This document shows, in pieces, positions 19,159 through 26,079 of a stretch of 64,000 nucleotides of DNA. Position 1 is the stretch's first letter. Every line of letters starts with the position of its first letter. A program made the position numbers and the translations under genes. Below the pieces are notes generated by a model. It worked only from the letters and a program-made list of their open reading frames with translations. It made no database searches and was not told the DNA's origin. The stretch is taken from assembly GCF_029024925.1 (NCBI RefSeq), contig NZ_CP118962.1, positions 780,501 through 844,500 of the forward strand, in the 5' to 3' direction. The DNA comes from Enterococcus faecalis (GTDB lineage Bacteria; Bacillota; Bacilli; Lactobacillales; Enterococcaceae).

Positions 19159-19590
19159 ATGATTACAGGCACAGAAATTGATTTTATTGTTAGTGATAGT
19201 TTAAAGGCATTAGCTTTATATAAAGAAATCTTTGAGGTTCATGTAGTTGAAGCGACAAAGTATCCTGTTGGAAGGAATGAAGTAGTGTTTAACTTATATG
19301 ATACTCGGTTCCATATGTTAGATGCTAATGAAGAATTTGGTTTAAAAGCACCAGATTCAGAACATCCCAATACAATTTGGTTCAATATCACGGTAGCAGA
19401 TATTGTGCAAACTCATAAAAAAGCCTTAGCAAATAAGTGCATTGAGATGCAACCAGTTACAGAAATGATGGAAGGAGCTATTCAAAATTCGTTATTTGTT
19501 GATCCATTTGGTTACATGTGGATGGTACATCAAATTAACCAAGAACTAAATTTTGAAGAGCGAACAGAAATTTTAGAAAAAGAAGTGTAG
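19159..19590 (+). CDS. VOC/glyoxalase-superfamily protein (PhnB-like)
   Basis: 143 residues with the paired beta-alpha-beta-beta-beta modules of the vicinal oxygen chelate fold: DFIVSDSLKALALYKEIFEV at the start, and FVDPFGYMWMVHQ near the end, the usual closing strand of PhnB/YjdN-like members. Metal ligands and substrate are uncertain. RBS AAGGAGG is 9 nt before ATG, and the gene has its own terminator. Confidence 0.8.
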   Translation: MITGTEIDFIVSDSLKALALYKEIFEVHVVEATKYPVGRNEVVFNLYDTRFHMLDANEEFGLKAPDSEHPNTIWFNITVADIVQTHKKALANKCIEMQPVTEMMEGAIQNSLFVDPFGYMWMVHQINQELNFEERTEILEKEV

Positions 19591-19596
19591 TAAGGA

Positions 19597-19627
19597 GTGG
19601 TGCTCAGAGATGAGTACCACTTTTTTT
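19597..19627 (+). terminator. Intrinsic terminator of the VOC gene
   Basis: GTGGTGCTC paired with GAGTACCAC, then TTTTTTT. The following 270 nt to 19896 are AT-rich and hold no gene that I can support; they should carry the promoter of the toxin module. Confidence 0.8.
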
Positions 19628-19896
19628 ATTTTACAATAGAAGTAAAATACCAATGATCCTGTGGTGATCAACAAGACAGTAAAAAATTGGAGATAGAAAG
19701 TTAGTGTGTCATAGAAATACAGCAATATTCTCTAATAATTACTCTAACGTTAAAAAAATTGAGAAAATGCCAGATTGATTTTTGATAAACTGTAAACAAA
19801 GAAAAACAGGCTGTAAAAATCTTGATAAATCAATGGAATAAAAGGAGAAAGCGAAAGATTAATTCTTGTATGTAGATACAAAGGGAGACTAAATGA

Positions 19897-20262
19897 ATGA
19901 AAAACAAAAAGCGGATAAAATTTGGTATCTTAATCGCAACAATAATAGCAATAGCCATAATCGGCACGATTGGAGTGAAAAAAATGAACGAACCAACAGA
20001 AAAAGAAAGACAAATTGCTTTTTTGGAAAAGCATGAAGAGGAAATGACGGAGTATATTAAACAATCAGAGTTAGATAAAGTGGCCAGTGTTGAGTACCTT
20101 TGGAATACGGTTAAATCAGATAAAGGCATGGCATTTACAAAAGAATTTTTAACAATTAAAACCAATATTTATGACGGAAGAAATATAAAAATAAATGGTT
20201 TTTGGATTAATATTTTTGTAGACAATGTGAGAGATCCTAAGAAAATTAGTAACATAAATTAA
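19897..20262 (+). CDS. Membrane-anchored putative immunity protein, cassette 1 (intact)
   Basis: 121 residues. A single N-terminal membrane segment (FGILIATIIAIAIIGTIGV) follows a basic MKNKKRIK, then MNEPTEKERQIAFLEKHEEEMTEYI and a small beta-rich C-terminal domain (VEYLWNTV, FLTIKTNIYDG). The layout resembles small DUF1310/DUF1433-type anchored proteins found beside secreted toxins; the assignment is by resemblance only. The seven-A tract at 19978-19984 keeps membrane anchor and soluble domain in one frame, unlike cassettes 2 and 3. RBS AAGGGAG. It precedes a lipase-toxin remnant by 12 nt, so a role as the cognate immunity protein is inferred. Confidence 0.7.
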   Translation: MKNKKRIKFGILIATIIAIAIIGTIGVKKMNEPTEKERQIAFLEKHEEEMTEYIKQSELDKVASVEYLWNTVKSDKGMAFTKEFLTIKTNIYDGRNIKINGFWINIFVDNVRDPKKISNIN

Positions 20263-20274
20263 AGGAGAATATAT

Positions 20275-20551
20275 ATGAGTGATTTAGTAAATTATTATAA
20301 TGTTTATGCCAATTTATCCCAAGCTTCGTATAAAGGGCGACCTCAGTCTAAATCGTTAGCTAAACTTGACGATAATCAATTGAAAGAAATGGAGATAAAA
20401 AATATGCTACATTCTATTTTCCCAACGCCAAAGACGCCCACGGAAATGACGTCAGTACTGTCTACCTCCAACCAGACAACACTGTAAAAACAATCAAAGA
20501 AAAAAATGGGTATGTAGGGAAACGGTTTATAAAAAAGGATTATCAACATAG
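20275..20551 (+). pseudogene. Lipase-toxin N-terminal remnant, cassette 1
   Basis: Begins MSDLVNYYNVYANLSQASYKG, clearly homologous to the first 20 residues of the intact lipase at 21803. The frame breaks where CCCC of the intact copy is CCC (near 20420), giving a stop at 20487. A further 1-nt loss lies near 20510. Nucleotide similarity continues to about 20548, then stops abruptly at the codon after LLT of the intact gene. The GHSLG catalytic part is absent, so this is a non-functional orphan N-terminus. RBS AAAGGAG is intact. Confidence 0.8.
20411..20548 (+). repeat. Shared toxin block, copy A
   Basis: One of three near-identical segments of about 140 nt, with copies at 21171 and 21941. 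In the intact toxin it encodes VPFTFPNAKDAHGND through VYKKGLLT. It is noticeably richer in G and C than its surroundings. Copy A has two 1-nt deletions. Confidence 0.85.
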
Positions 20552-20629
20552 GAAAAGTCAATCAAAAACAATCAAAATAGAAAAAATCACATAGCAACTC
20601 TTCCCCATACATATTAAGGAGGTGAAAAA

Positions 20630-20719
20630 TTGAAAAATAAAAAGCGGATAAAATTTGGTATATTAATCGCAATAATAATAGCAATAGCTATAATCAGCAC
20701 GATTGGAGTGAAAAAATGA
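20630..20719 (+). pseudogene. Detached membrane-anchor ORF of immunity gene, cassette 2
   Basis: TTG start with AAGGAGG upstream. It encodes a basic MKNKKRIK and one membrane segment nearly identical to that of cassette 1, then stops at TGA. The cause is an A-tract of six instead of seven. The TGA overlaps the next start as ATGA (20716-20719), so the soluble part could still be made by coupled restart, or rejoined by slippage. Confidence 0.7.
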
Positions 20720-21042
20720 ACGAACCAACAGAAAAAGAAAAACAAATTGCTTTTTTGAAAGAGCATGAAGAAGAGATGACGAGTTTTATTAAAGAAAATA
20801 GTAGTCAGGATAAAGTGGTCAAATATTATTGGAATACAGTAGAAAAACGAAAAAGTATGGCATTCTCTAAAGAGAATCTTACAATTAAATTTGACTTAAT
20901 TGATGTTAATAAGACAGAGAAAGATAATTATTATAATGCAGGGAACACATTAGTAATTGACACAGATACTACAAAATTAGATGAGATTAACAGTCTTTGG
21001 ACGGTACATGATATTGATGAAAGTAGAGGGGAATCTGAATGA
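20716..21042 (+). CDS. Putative immunity protein soluble domain, cassette 2
   Basis: 108 residues from MNEPTEKEKQIAFLKEHEEEM. The first 25 residues are almost identical to cassettes 1 and 3; the rest diverges (YYWNTVEKRKSMAFSKENL, then LIDVNKTEKD). As read, it lacks the membrane anchor, which is a separate upstream ORF one base out of frame. Its stop overlaps the start of the following toxin remnant (ATGA), showing tight coupling. It is probably an immunity protein for a different toxin variant. Whether the anchored form is made depends on slippage in the A-tract. Confidence 0.6.
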   Translation: MNEPTEKEKQIAFLKEHEEEMTSFIKENSSQDKVVKYYWNTVEKRKSMAFSKENLTIKFDLIDVNKTEKDNYYNAGNTLVIDTDTTKLDEINSLWTVHDIDESRGESE

Positions 21043-21318
21043 CTGAGCTGAAAATCAATTATAATATTTATGTAGACCTTTCAAAAAGTTCTTATACTGA
21101 TAGAAAGAACAGTTTTTCATATAATGAATTGAAGGATTGGAAAAAAGATAGATATGATTCTAATCAATCAGTTCCATTCACCTTCCCCAACGCCAAAGAC
21201 GCCCACGGAAATGACGCCAGTACTGTCTACCTCCAACCCGACAACACTGTAAAAAAAAATCAAAGAAAAAAACTGGGTAGGTAGGGAAACGGTTTATAAA
21301 AAAGGGTTATTAACATAG
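21039..21318 (+). pseudogene. Lipase-toxin N-terminal remnant, cassette 2
   Basis: Starts MTELKINYNIYVDLSKSSY and runs through VPFTFPNAKDAHGNDASTVYLQPDN before a frameshift: a run of nine A (21251-21259) replaces AAAAACAA of the intact copy, giving a stop at 21284. Nucleotide similarity ends after TTAACA at about 21315, the same junction as in cassette 1. The catalytic region is missing. The first 45 residues differ strongly from the other two copies, pointing to an independent toxin variant rather than a recent exact duplication. Confidence 0.8.
21171..21315 (+). repeat. Shared toxin block, copy B
   Basis: Second copy of the segment encoding VPFTFPNAKDAHGND to GLLT. It is essentially identical to copy C except for the poly-A change and a few substitutions. 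Confidence 0.85.
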
Positions 21319-21505
21319 GAAAAGTCAATCAAAATAGAAAAAATCACATAATAACTCTTCCCCATACATATTAAGGAGGTGAAAAAGTGAAAAATAAAAA
21401 GCAAATAAAATTCGGTGTGTTAATCGCAACAATAATAGCAATAGCCATAATCGGAACGATTGGAGTGAAAAAAAATGAACGAACCAACAGAAAAAGAAAG
21501 ACAAA
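21318..21505 (+). repeat. Inter-cassette linker plus immunity-gene 5' end, repeat copy 2
   Basis: AGGAAAAGTCAATCAAAA through the AAGGAGGTG ribosome binding site and the anchor-coding region to MNEPTEKE is a near duplicate of 20551-20745. Together with the shared toxin block it defines a tandem unit of about 0.75 kb. Confidence 0.8.
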
Positions 21506-21527
21506 TTGCTTTTTTGAAAGAGCATGA
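21387..21527 (+). pseudogene. Detached membrane-anchor ORF of immunity gene, cassette 3
   Basis: GTG start with AAGGAGGTG upstream. The same basic N-terminus and membrane segment are present, then eight A (21468-21475) instead of seven shift the frame, so translation runs out of frame to TGA at 21527. The soluble domain restarts at ATG 21475 within it. Confidence 0.7.
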
Positions 21528-21801
21528 AGAAGAAATGACGGAGTATGTAAAACAGCAAAATGAAAAGATTGCTAAAGTTGCATTTTGTTGGGAATCGTTA
21601 GAAAAAGAGTCAGTGGGAAATGGTCTTCCGCAAGGAGCAGGAGATATTCTATCTATCCGAATACAAATTATTGATAATAATAACAATAAAATAAATTCAT
21701 TTGGACTTGCAATAAAACCAAATAATTGGAATGAGCCTACTAAAATAAAAGAACTGTATACGATTAATGCTGACTACGATTACTATACAGAAGGAGGATA
21801 A
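21475..21801 (+). CDS. Putative immunity protein soluble domain, cassette 3 (cognate to intact lipase)
   Basis: 108 residues: MNEPTEKERQIAFLKEHEEEM, then VAFCWESLEKESVGNGLPQGAG, ILSIRIQIIDNNNNKI and a beta-rich C-terminus. The GNGLPQGAG stretch recalls small staphylococcal and enterococcal anchored lipoprotein-like families. As read, the membrane anchor is out of frame because of the A8 tract. It ends 1 nt before the lipase start, and its last codons (GAAGGAGGATAA) supply the lipase ribosome binding site. Immunity to the lipase is inferred from position and from toxin-antitoxin logic. Confidence 0.6.
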   Translation: MNEPTEKERQIAFLKEHEEEMTEYVKQQNEKIAKVAFCWESLEKESVGNGLPQGAGDILSIRIQIIDNNNNKINSFGLAIKPNNWNEPTKIKELYTINADYDYYTEGG

Positions 21802-21802
21802 T

Positions 21803-23365
21803 ATGGCAGACTTAGAAAAATATAGTAATTTATACGCGGATTTAGCGCAGGCAACTTATAATGGCAGATCCATACAATTTCCGTATAGTGCAAAGAAATG
21901 GAATGATAAACAATTAGATAAGTACCGAAATAAAGAGGCTGTTCCATTCACCTTCCCCAACGCCAAAGACGCCCACGGAAATGACGCCAGTACTGTCTAT
22001 CTCCAACCCGACAACACTATAAAAACAATCAAAGAAAAAAACTGGGTAGGCAGGGAAAAGGTTTATAAAAAAGGGTTATTAACAGATGAGAAAGCTGGCT
22101 ATAATTCTTATTATGTAACAGATACGCCGACCTTGAGTCCAAAAACGCAGCATACATATTTTGCCACTCGCGGTAGTGACGGCGTTTCAATGGACGTGAA
22201 AAAAGGTTGGTCAGGGAATAATTTGAATGACTGGGTCAATAATAATGGTTCCTTTACGTTATTTAATGCCTATTTGCCTCAAGCAAAATTAGCCAATGAA
22301 GCCATGCATCAAAAGATAATGGAGATGAGTGCTAAAGCCCCTAATGCGACTATGTCGATTACAGGTCATTCTTTAGGAACCATGATTTCTATTCAAGCGG
22401 TGGCCAATCTCCCCCAAGCAGATCTCGCTAAAATTGATAAAGTAGTATTGTTTCAAGGGCCTGATGCGCGAGAAAGCATTAATAAAATGTCTCAACAAGC
22501 TCAGGAAAATATTCAACAATTAGAAGAACAAGGGAAAATCGATTATTATGTGAATGCGTTTGATATTGTCTCCATGTTGAATCGAAATAAAAAAGGGGTA
22601 GATGAAATTGGTCGGGTGCATTATCTATTACCGAAAACGTTCACCACTACTTTTGATCTGACGGACAAATACGGTTCTAGTCATGATTTTGGTCAGTATC
22701 AATTAAATCCTGATGGTACGCCCAAAGAAGCCAATCTAAAGGAACATGGCTATATTTTTGCGGCAGGAGTAAAAGTTTCCAAACTTATTGATAAATATTT
22801 AGGGAAAATCATGGATGCTTCAGGTGAATCATTAGCTAAAAACAGTCTCCAATTTTTGTTAAGTCTGCTATCTGAAGAAAATCGCCAGAAAATCATCAAA
22901 GAATATGAAAAAATCATTCACGAAGCAGAAATTGCCAGCCAATGGCAAGGGAAAGTGAGTCGTATTCAGAAAAGTTTAGCCAGTGCTTCAGGTAGTCAAA
23001 AGATTGAATTACGTAGTGAATTAGCAGAACTAGTTGCAAAACAAGCGCAGCAAGCTGGAAAAGAATACGAACTACTTGTGAAAAATATCCTCCAAGAAGC
23101 AGAAGATGAAGTCCAGACAGTTTCAAAGGAAATTCGTGAAAGTGCAATGAATATCCGACAGTATCTATCCTATGCAGAAGTCCAAGCAATGATTGCTCCT
23201 TACGAAAAAAGTCGTCTTTGGGATAGCGCTGAAGCAACAAATACTAGCAACCAAGCCAAGCAATACAAGCAAAAATTAACTGATTTTAGCGGAAAATTAA
23301 CAACTGTTGCTAAAAATATTCAAGCATACGATCAACAAGCAAGAAGTAGTTTATTTCAAAAATAA
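21803..23365 (+). CDS. Class 3-type lipase toxin with C-terminal helical export domain (type VII-like)
   Basis: 520 residues, no signal peptide. The N-terminal variable part (1-45) and shared block (46-94) precede an alpha/beta hydrolase: GHSLG at 188-192 with nucleophile Ser190, likely Asp254 in NAFDIVSML and His294 in SSHDFGQY. Residues about 330-520 are almost wholly helical and polar (EIASQWQGKVSRIQKSL, LRSELAELVAKQAQQAG, and others), like the targeting region of LXG proteins but placed at the C-terminus. This reversed order, and the two small helical genes after it, match the S. aureus type VII lipase TslA. Phospholipase toxicity is inferred. No type VII core gene is in the window. Confidence 0.8.
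   Translation: MADLEKYSNLYADLAQATYNGRSIQFPYSAKKWNDKQLDKYRNKEAVPFTFPNAKDAHGNDASTVYLQPDNTIKTIKEKNWVGREKVYKKGLLTDEKAGYNSYYVTDTPTLSPKTQHTYFATRGSDGVSMDVKKGWSGNNLNDWVNNNGSFTLFNAYLPQAKLANEAMHQKIMEMSAKAPNATMSITGHSLGTMISIQAVANLPQADLAKIDKVVLFQGPDARESINKMSQQAQENIQQLEEQGKIDYYVNAFDIVSMLNRNKKGVDEIGRVHYLLPKTFTTTFDLTDKYGSSHDFGQYQLNPDGTPKEANLKEHGYIFAAGVKVSKLIDKYLGKIMDASGESLAKNSLQFLLSLLSEENRQKIIKEYEKIIHEAEIASQWQGKVSRIQKSLASASGSQKIELRSELAELVAKQAQQAGKEYELLVKNILQEAEDEVQTVSKEIRESAMNIRQYLSYAEVQAMIAPYEKSRLWDSAEATNTSNQAKQYKQKLTDFSGKLTTVAKNIQAYDQQARSSLFQK
21941..22084 (+). repeat. Shared toxin block, copy C (in the intact toxin)
   Basis: In-frame copy encoding residues 46-94 of the lipase. It bridges the variable N-terminus and the hydrolase core and is the likely recombination point for exchanging toxin variants. 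Confidence 0.8.
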
Positions 23366-23384
23366 TAAATGAAAGGGTTTTCTT

Positions 23385-23669
23385 ATGGATGAAAGAGAAT
23401 TTCAAGAAAAATTAGAAGTAGAACAAAAAGCTCGTGAACGAGTAGCAATCCAGACAGTAATTACTGCTAAAAAAACACGAATTACTACAACCAAACAAAA
23501 CACAACCGCAAGTTTGAAAGAACTTTCAGAAGCCATGTTTCAACAAACAAATAGTGCCCTACCTAATGCCTTGAACGGAGCTTTGCAGGGGAAAAGTGCA
23601 AAATCAGCAGAAAAATTTTTAAAAGGAAGCCAGAGACCAAATTTAAAAACACCTGTCAAGGGAGAGTGA
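23385..23669 (+). CDS. Small helical type VII partner-like protein 1
   Basis: 94 residues (MDEREFQEKLEVEQKARERV), Thr/Lys-rich in the middle (TAKKTRITTTKQNTTASL), no membrane segment, C-terminal tail rich in Lys/Pro. It lies 19 nt after the lipase with AAAGGG upstream. Size, helix content and position are those of the small proteins that bind LXG or TslA-type export domains (Lap/TlaA class; DUF3130-like). The family assignment is by context, not by a clear motif. Confidence 0.65.
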   Translation: MDEREFQEKLEVEQKARERVAIQTVITAKKTRITTTKQNTTASLKELSEAMFQQTNSALPNALNGALQGKSAKSAEKFLKGSQRPNLKTPVKGE

Positions 23670-23676
23670 CCGACAA

Positions 23677-23982
23677 ATGGATGAACAGCGAAGAAAACGG
23701 CAATATTTAGAAGAACAATATTATGAAGAAAAAAATAAAATTCACCGCCAACAAGAAGTGCTGAGTAATCAATTAGTAAACTTTAGAAGAGAAACTGGAC
23801 AATTGGTAGATAAAGTCAATTATTTAACGAAAAATGATCAATGGCACAAACAGCAATTTTACCATGCAATGGAACAAAGTGATCATCTGATACGTCAAGA
23901 AGGAAATCGTTATAGACAACAATTAGAGGAAAAAGAACGTGAATGGACGAGGACATATCGAAAAGAACTGGATAAACTCTAA
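23677..23982 (+). CDS. Small helical type VII partner-like protein 2
   Basis: 101 residues, highly charged and almost fully coiled-coil (KRQYLEEQYYEEKNKIHRQQ), with an internal Gln/His-rich part and a basic-acidic C-terminal helix. It is reminiscent of DUF3958-type partners encoded with LXG toxins. RBS GGGAG precedes the ATG, with a 7-nt gap to the previous stop. It is the last gene of the toxin operon, followed by a terminator and by a convergent tRNA. Confidence 0.65.
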   Translation: MDEQRRKRQYLEEQYYEEKNKIHRQQEVLSNQLVNFRRETGQLVDKVNYLTKNDQWHKQQFYHAMEQSDHLIRQEGNRYRQQLEEKEREWTRTYRKELDKL

Positions 23983-23986
23983 AAAA

Positions 23987-24019
23987 ACAGCGTCACCCCT
24001 AAAGGTAACGCTGTCTTTG
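23987..24019 (+). terminator. Intrinsic terminator of the toxin operon
   Basis: ACAGCGTCACC paired with GGTAACGCTGT, short loop, then CTTTGT. The T-run is weak. It may also act on the convergent tRNA transcript. Confidence 0.6.
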
Positions 24020-24030
24020 TCAGTCTGTTA

Positions 24031-24104
24031 CGTCACAGGAGGGATTCGAACCCCCGACCGTCCGCTTAGAAGGCGGATGCTCTATCCTGCTGAGCTACTA
24101 TGAC
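24031..24104 (-). tRNA. tRNA-Arg (anticodon TCT)
   Basis: On the minus strand a full cloverleaf is seen: acceptor GTCATAG/CTGTGAC (7 bp with one G-T), anticodon stem TCCGC/GCGGA with loop CTTCTAA giving anticodon TCT, and T-arm GGGGGTTCGAATCCC-type sequence. 3' CCA is not encoded. It decodes AGA/AGG. It sits directly after the toxin module, a usual position for integration of mobile DNA. Confidence 0.93.
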
Positions 24105-24224
24105 AATAGTTGTAACACAACAAAGCTAATTATAATGGAAGTAGTGTTAGAAAGTCAATCGGAAATTTAAATAACAGAAGAAGTTTTTTTGGAGAGAGAA
24201 AGTGAAGAAAATAGAGAGTTTATA

Positions 24225-24253
24225 TTGACGAGGTTTTCTGGTTCTGTTATTAT
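24225..24253 (+). promoter_or_regulatory. Promoter of the rplU operon
   Basis: TTGACG, 17 nt, TATTAT, followed by a leader of about 110 nt. Confidence 0.7.
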
Positions 24254-24261
24254 AGTTAGTG

Positions 24262-24358
24262 TTGTAATTGTGGTCTCCACAGCTACAACCGCACAGAACA
24301 AGTTTTTAAGCATGAGTAATCATCACTTGGGATGGCGAGTCTAAGTCTAGAAGAAGGA
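24262..24358 (+). ncRNA. Ribosomal protein L21 leader
   Basis: Structured leader between the promoter and rplU, with GTGGTCTCCACAGCTACAAC and the closing GGGATGGCGAGTCTAAGTCT just before AGGAGG. This arrangement is typical of the L21 leader of Firmicutes, a cis element thought to let the operon respond to ribosomal protein level. The assignment rests on position and partial consensus. Confidence 0.7.
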
Positions 24359-24371
24359 GGTGCTGTATAGC

Positions 24372-24680
24372 ATGTACGCAATTATCAAAACTGGTGGTAA
24401 ACAAGTGAAAGTTGAAGTAGGTCAAGCAATCTACGTTGAAAAATTAAACGTTGAGGCTGGCGAGAAAGTTGTTTTTGACGAAGTTATCTTAGTAGGTGGC
24501 GAATCTACAAAAGTTGGTGCGCCAACTGTTGCAGGCGCAACTGTTGAAGGAACTGTTGAAAAACACGGCAAACAAAAGAAAGTCGTGACTTTCCAATACA
24601 AACCTAAAAAACACTCTCACCGTAAACAAGGTCACCGTCAACCGTATACAAAAGTTATGATCGAAGCAATCAACGCTTAA
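24372..24680 (+). CDS. rplU: 50S ribosomal protein L21
   Basis: 102 residues starting [18 protein letters not shown], the invariant L21 N-terminus, and ending with the RNA-binding [19 protein letters not shown]. It binds 23S rRNA near L20. First gene of rplU-prp-rpmA. The start with AGGAGG at 24353 is preferred over a TTG four codons upstream that would overlap the ribosome binding site. Confidence 0.97.
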   Translation: MYAIIKTGGKQVKVEVGQAIYVEKLNVEAGEKVVFDEVILVGGESTKVGAPTVAGATVEGTVEKHGKQKKVVTFQYKPKKHSHRKQGHRQPYTKVMIEAINA

Positions 24681-24712
24681 TCTCTCTTGTTGACAGGAAA
24701 GAAGGCCTATCA

Positions 24713-25057
24713 ATGATTAAAGGTTCTTTTAAACGAACAGGCTCCGGCCGAATCGTTTCATTCGAATTAACCGGGCATGCTGAAGCAGGTCCTTATGGCA
24801 GCGATGTGGTTTGCGCGGCAGTTTCTGCCTTAGCAATTAGCACAGTCAATGGGATTGATGCCTTAGCAGGTTTTGAACCGATTGTGGAAGTTGATGATGT
24901 AGAAGGTGGCTACCTTTATGTCGAGATGTTAACAACTGTCAATCAGGAACAAAAAAATATTGCCCAAATTCTATTAGAAAATCTTTTATTAGGTTTACAA
25001 TCAATAGAGAACGAAAATACTGAATTTATTCAAATAAAAACAATCACTGAGAAATAG
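24713..25057 (+). CDS. prp: Ribosomal-processing cysteine protease Prp
   Basis: 114 residues. The catalytic dyad is visible: His22 in TGHAEAGPYGSD and Cys34 in DVVCAAVSALAIS. Prp removes the N-terminal extension of L27, an essential step in Firmicutes. It lies between rplU and rpmA as expected, and the substrate extension is present in the next gene. RBS GGAAAGAAGG. Confidence 0.95.
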   Translation: MIKGSFKRTGSGRIVSFELTGHAEAGPYGSDVVCAAVSALAISTVNGIDALAGFEPIVEVDDVEGGYLYVEMLTTVNQEQKNIAQILLENLLLGLQSIENENTEFIQIKTITEK

Positions 25058-25069
25058 GAGGTGCAGACT

Positions 25070-25357
25070 ATGTTATTGACTATGAATTTACAATTATTTG
25101 CCCATAAAAAAGGTGGCGGTTCTACATCAAACGGCCGTGACTCTGAATCTAAACGATTAGGCGCTAAAAGTGCTGATGGCCAAACAGTTACAGGTGGTTC
25201 AATTTTATACCGTCAACGCGGAACTAAAATTTATCCAGGTGTGAACGTTGGAATCGGTGGCGATGACACGTTATTTGCAAAAGTTGACGGTGTGGTACGT
25301 TTCGAACGTAAAGGCCGCGACAAAAAACAAGTATCAGTTTATCCAGTAGCTAACTAA
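25070..25357 (+). CDS. rpmA: 50S ribosomal protein L27 with cleavable N-terminal extension
   Basis: 95 residues as a precursor. The N-terminus [11 protein letters not shown] precedes [14 protein letters not shown], the mature L27 start that reaches the peptidyl transferase centre. The LQLFA|H junction is the Prp site. AGGAGG lies 8 nt before ATG 25070. The rest ([18 protein letters not shown]) is standard L27. Confidence 0.97.
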   Translation: MLLTMNLQLFAHKKGGGSTSNGRDSESKRLGAKSADGQTVTGGSILYRQRGTKIYPGVNVGIGGDDTLFAKVDGVVRFERKGRDKKQVSVYPVAN

Positions 25358-25364
25358 TACGATT

Positions 25365-25397
25365 AAAAAGCTGAATCTCCGGATTCAGCTTTTTTTG
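25365..25397 (+). terminator. Intrinsic terminator of rplU-prp-rpmA
   Basis: AAAAAGCTGAATC, loop TCCG, GATTCAGCTTTTTTT. Confidence 0.9.
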
Positions 25398-25556
25398 TCT
25401 TGCATAAAGGGTTAGCCGGAAAATAAAGAAACATCTCAAAATAAAAAAAATCTCACATTGGGTTTAACTGCTTGTCTGACAAGGTTAATTGATGATATAT
25501 TTAATGTAATAACAAGCATGTTATAAAATAATTGAGTCAAAAGAAAGAAGGGTATT

Positions 25557-26009
25557 ATGCAGAAGAATTTTAGTGTAGTAAAGAAGTACGTGAATTTGAT
25601 TTTGGATATTGTATTAGGGATTTTAGGAGTTTTCTTATTAGTATTTATGGCTAGTTATTTAGTTGACCTCGCTACATATCTCATGAAGCCAATGACGCCG
25701 GATAATTTTTCAGTTATCATGCAAGAAATTATTTCATTCTTTATGTTATTTGAGTTTATTATGATGATTCTTCGCTATATTCAAGAAGGACACCATATTC
25801 CGATTCGTTATTTGATTTTAATTTGTTTAACCGCAATTTTACGTCAATTAATGGTTGCACATGGCGATGGCTTGCAGACCTTATTGTTATCTTTATCAAT
25901 TCTTTTACTAGTGGTTGTGCTATTTATTCTCGGGTTAAATGGCAGCAAATTTTATACGCTAGGAAAAGCGAAAGTAGAAGAAGATCACGAGCAAGATTTT
26001 CATCATTAA
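25557..26009 (+). CDS. PsiE-like membrane protein
   Basis: 150 residues with four membrane segments and a short acidic/His C-tail (EEDHEQDFHH). The pattern FFMLFEFIMMILRYIQEGHHIPIRYLILICLTAILRQLMV is that of the phosphate-starvation-inducible PsiE family. The function is unknown; the phosphate link comes from E. coli only. RBS AGAAGGG stands 6 nt before ATG. Single gene with its own terminator. Confidence 0.8.
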   Translation: MQKNFSVVKKYVNLILDIVLGILGVFLLVFMASYLVDLATYLMKPMTPDNFSVIMQEIISFFMLFEFIMMILRYIQEGHHIPIRYLILICLTAILRQLMVAHGDGLQTLLLSLSILLLVVVLFILGLNGSKFYTLGKAKVEEDHEQDFHH

Positions 26010-26021
26010 TCGAACATAATC

Positions 26022-26070
26022 AAAGACCGTCCAACGTGAGAATTTTTCTCTAACGTGGGGCGGTCTTTTT
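26022..26070. terminator. Intrinsic terminator between psiE-like gene and phosphoesterase
   Basis: AAAGACCGTCC and GGGCGGTCTTT arms with an inner CACGTT-type pairing, then TTT. It can serve both converging genes. Confidence 0.75.
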
Positions 26071-26079
26071 AATGCATAG

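Noticed and set aside
20411-22084. Three repeated segments considered as a CRISPR-like array
   Set aside because: The repeats are about 140 nt, coding, and about 0.75 kb apart, with genes between them. They are paralogous gene segments, not CRISPR.
22914-23240. Minus-strand frame of about 108 codons inside the lipase gene
   Set aside because: It is a shadow frame opposite a helical, Glu/Gln-rich region; no ribosome binding site or domain.
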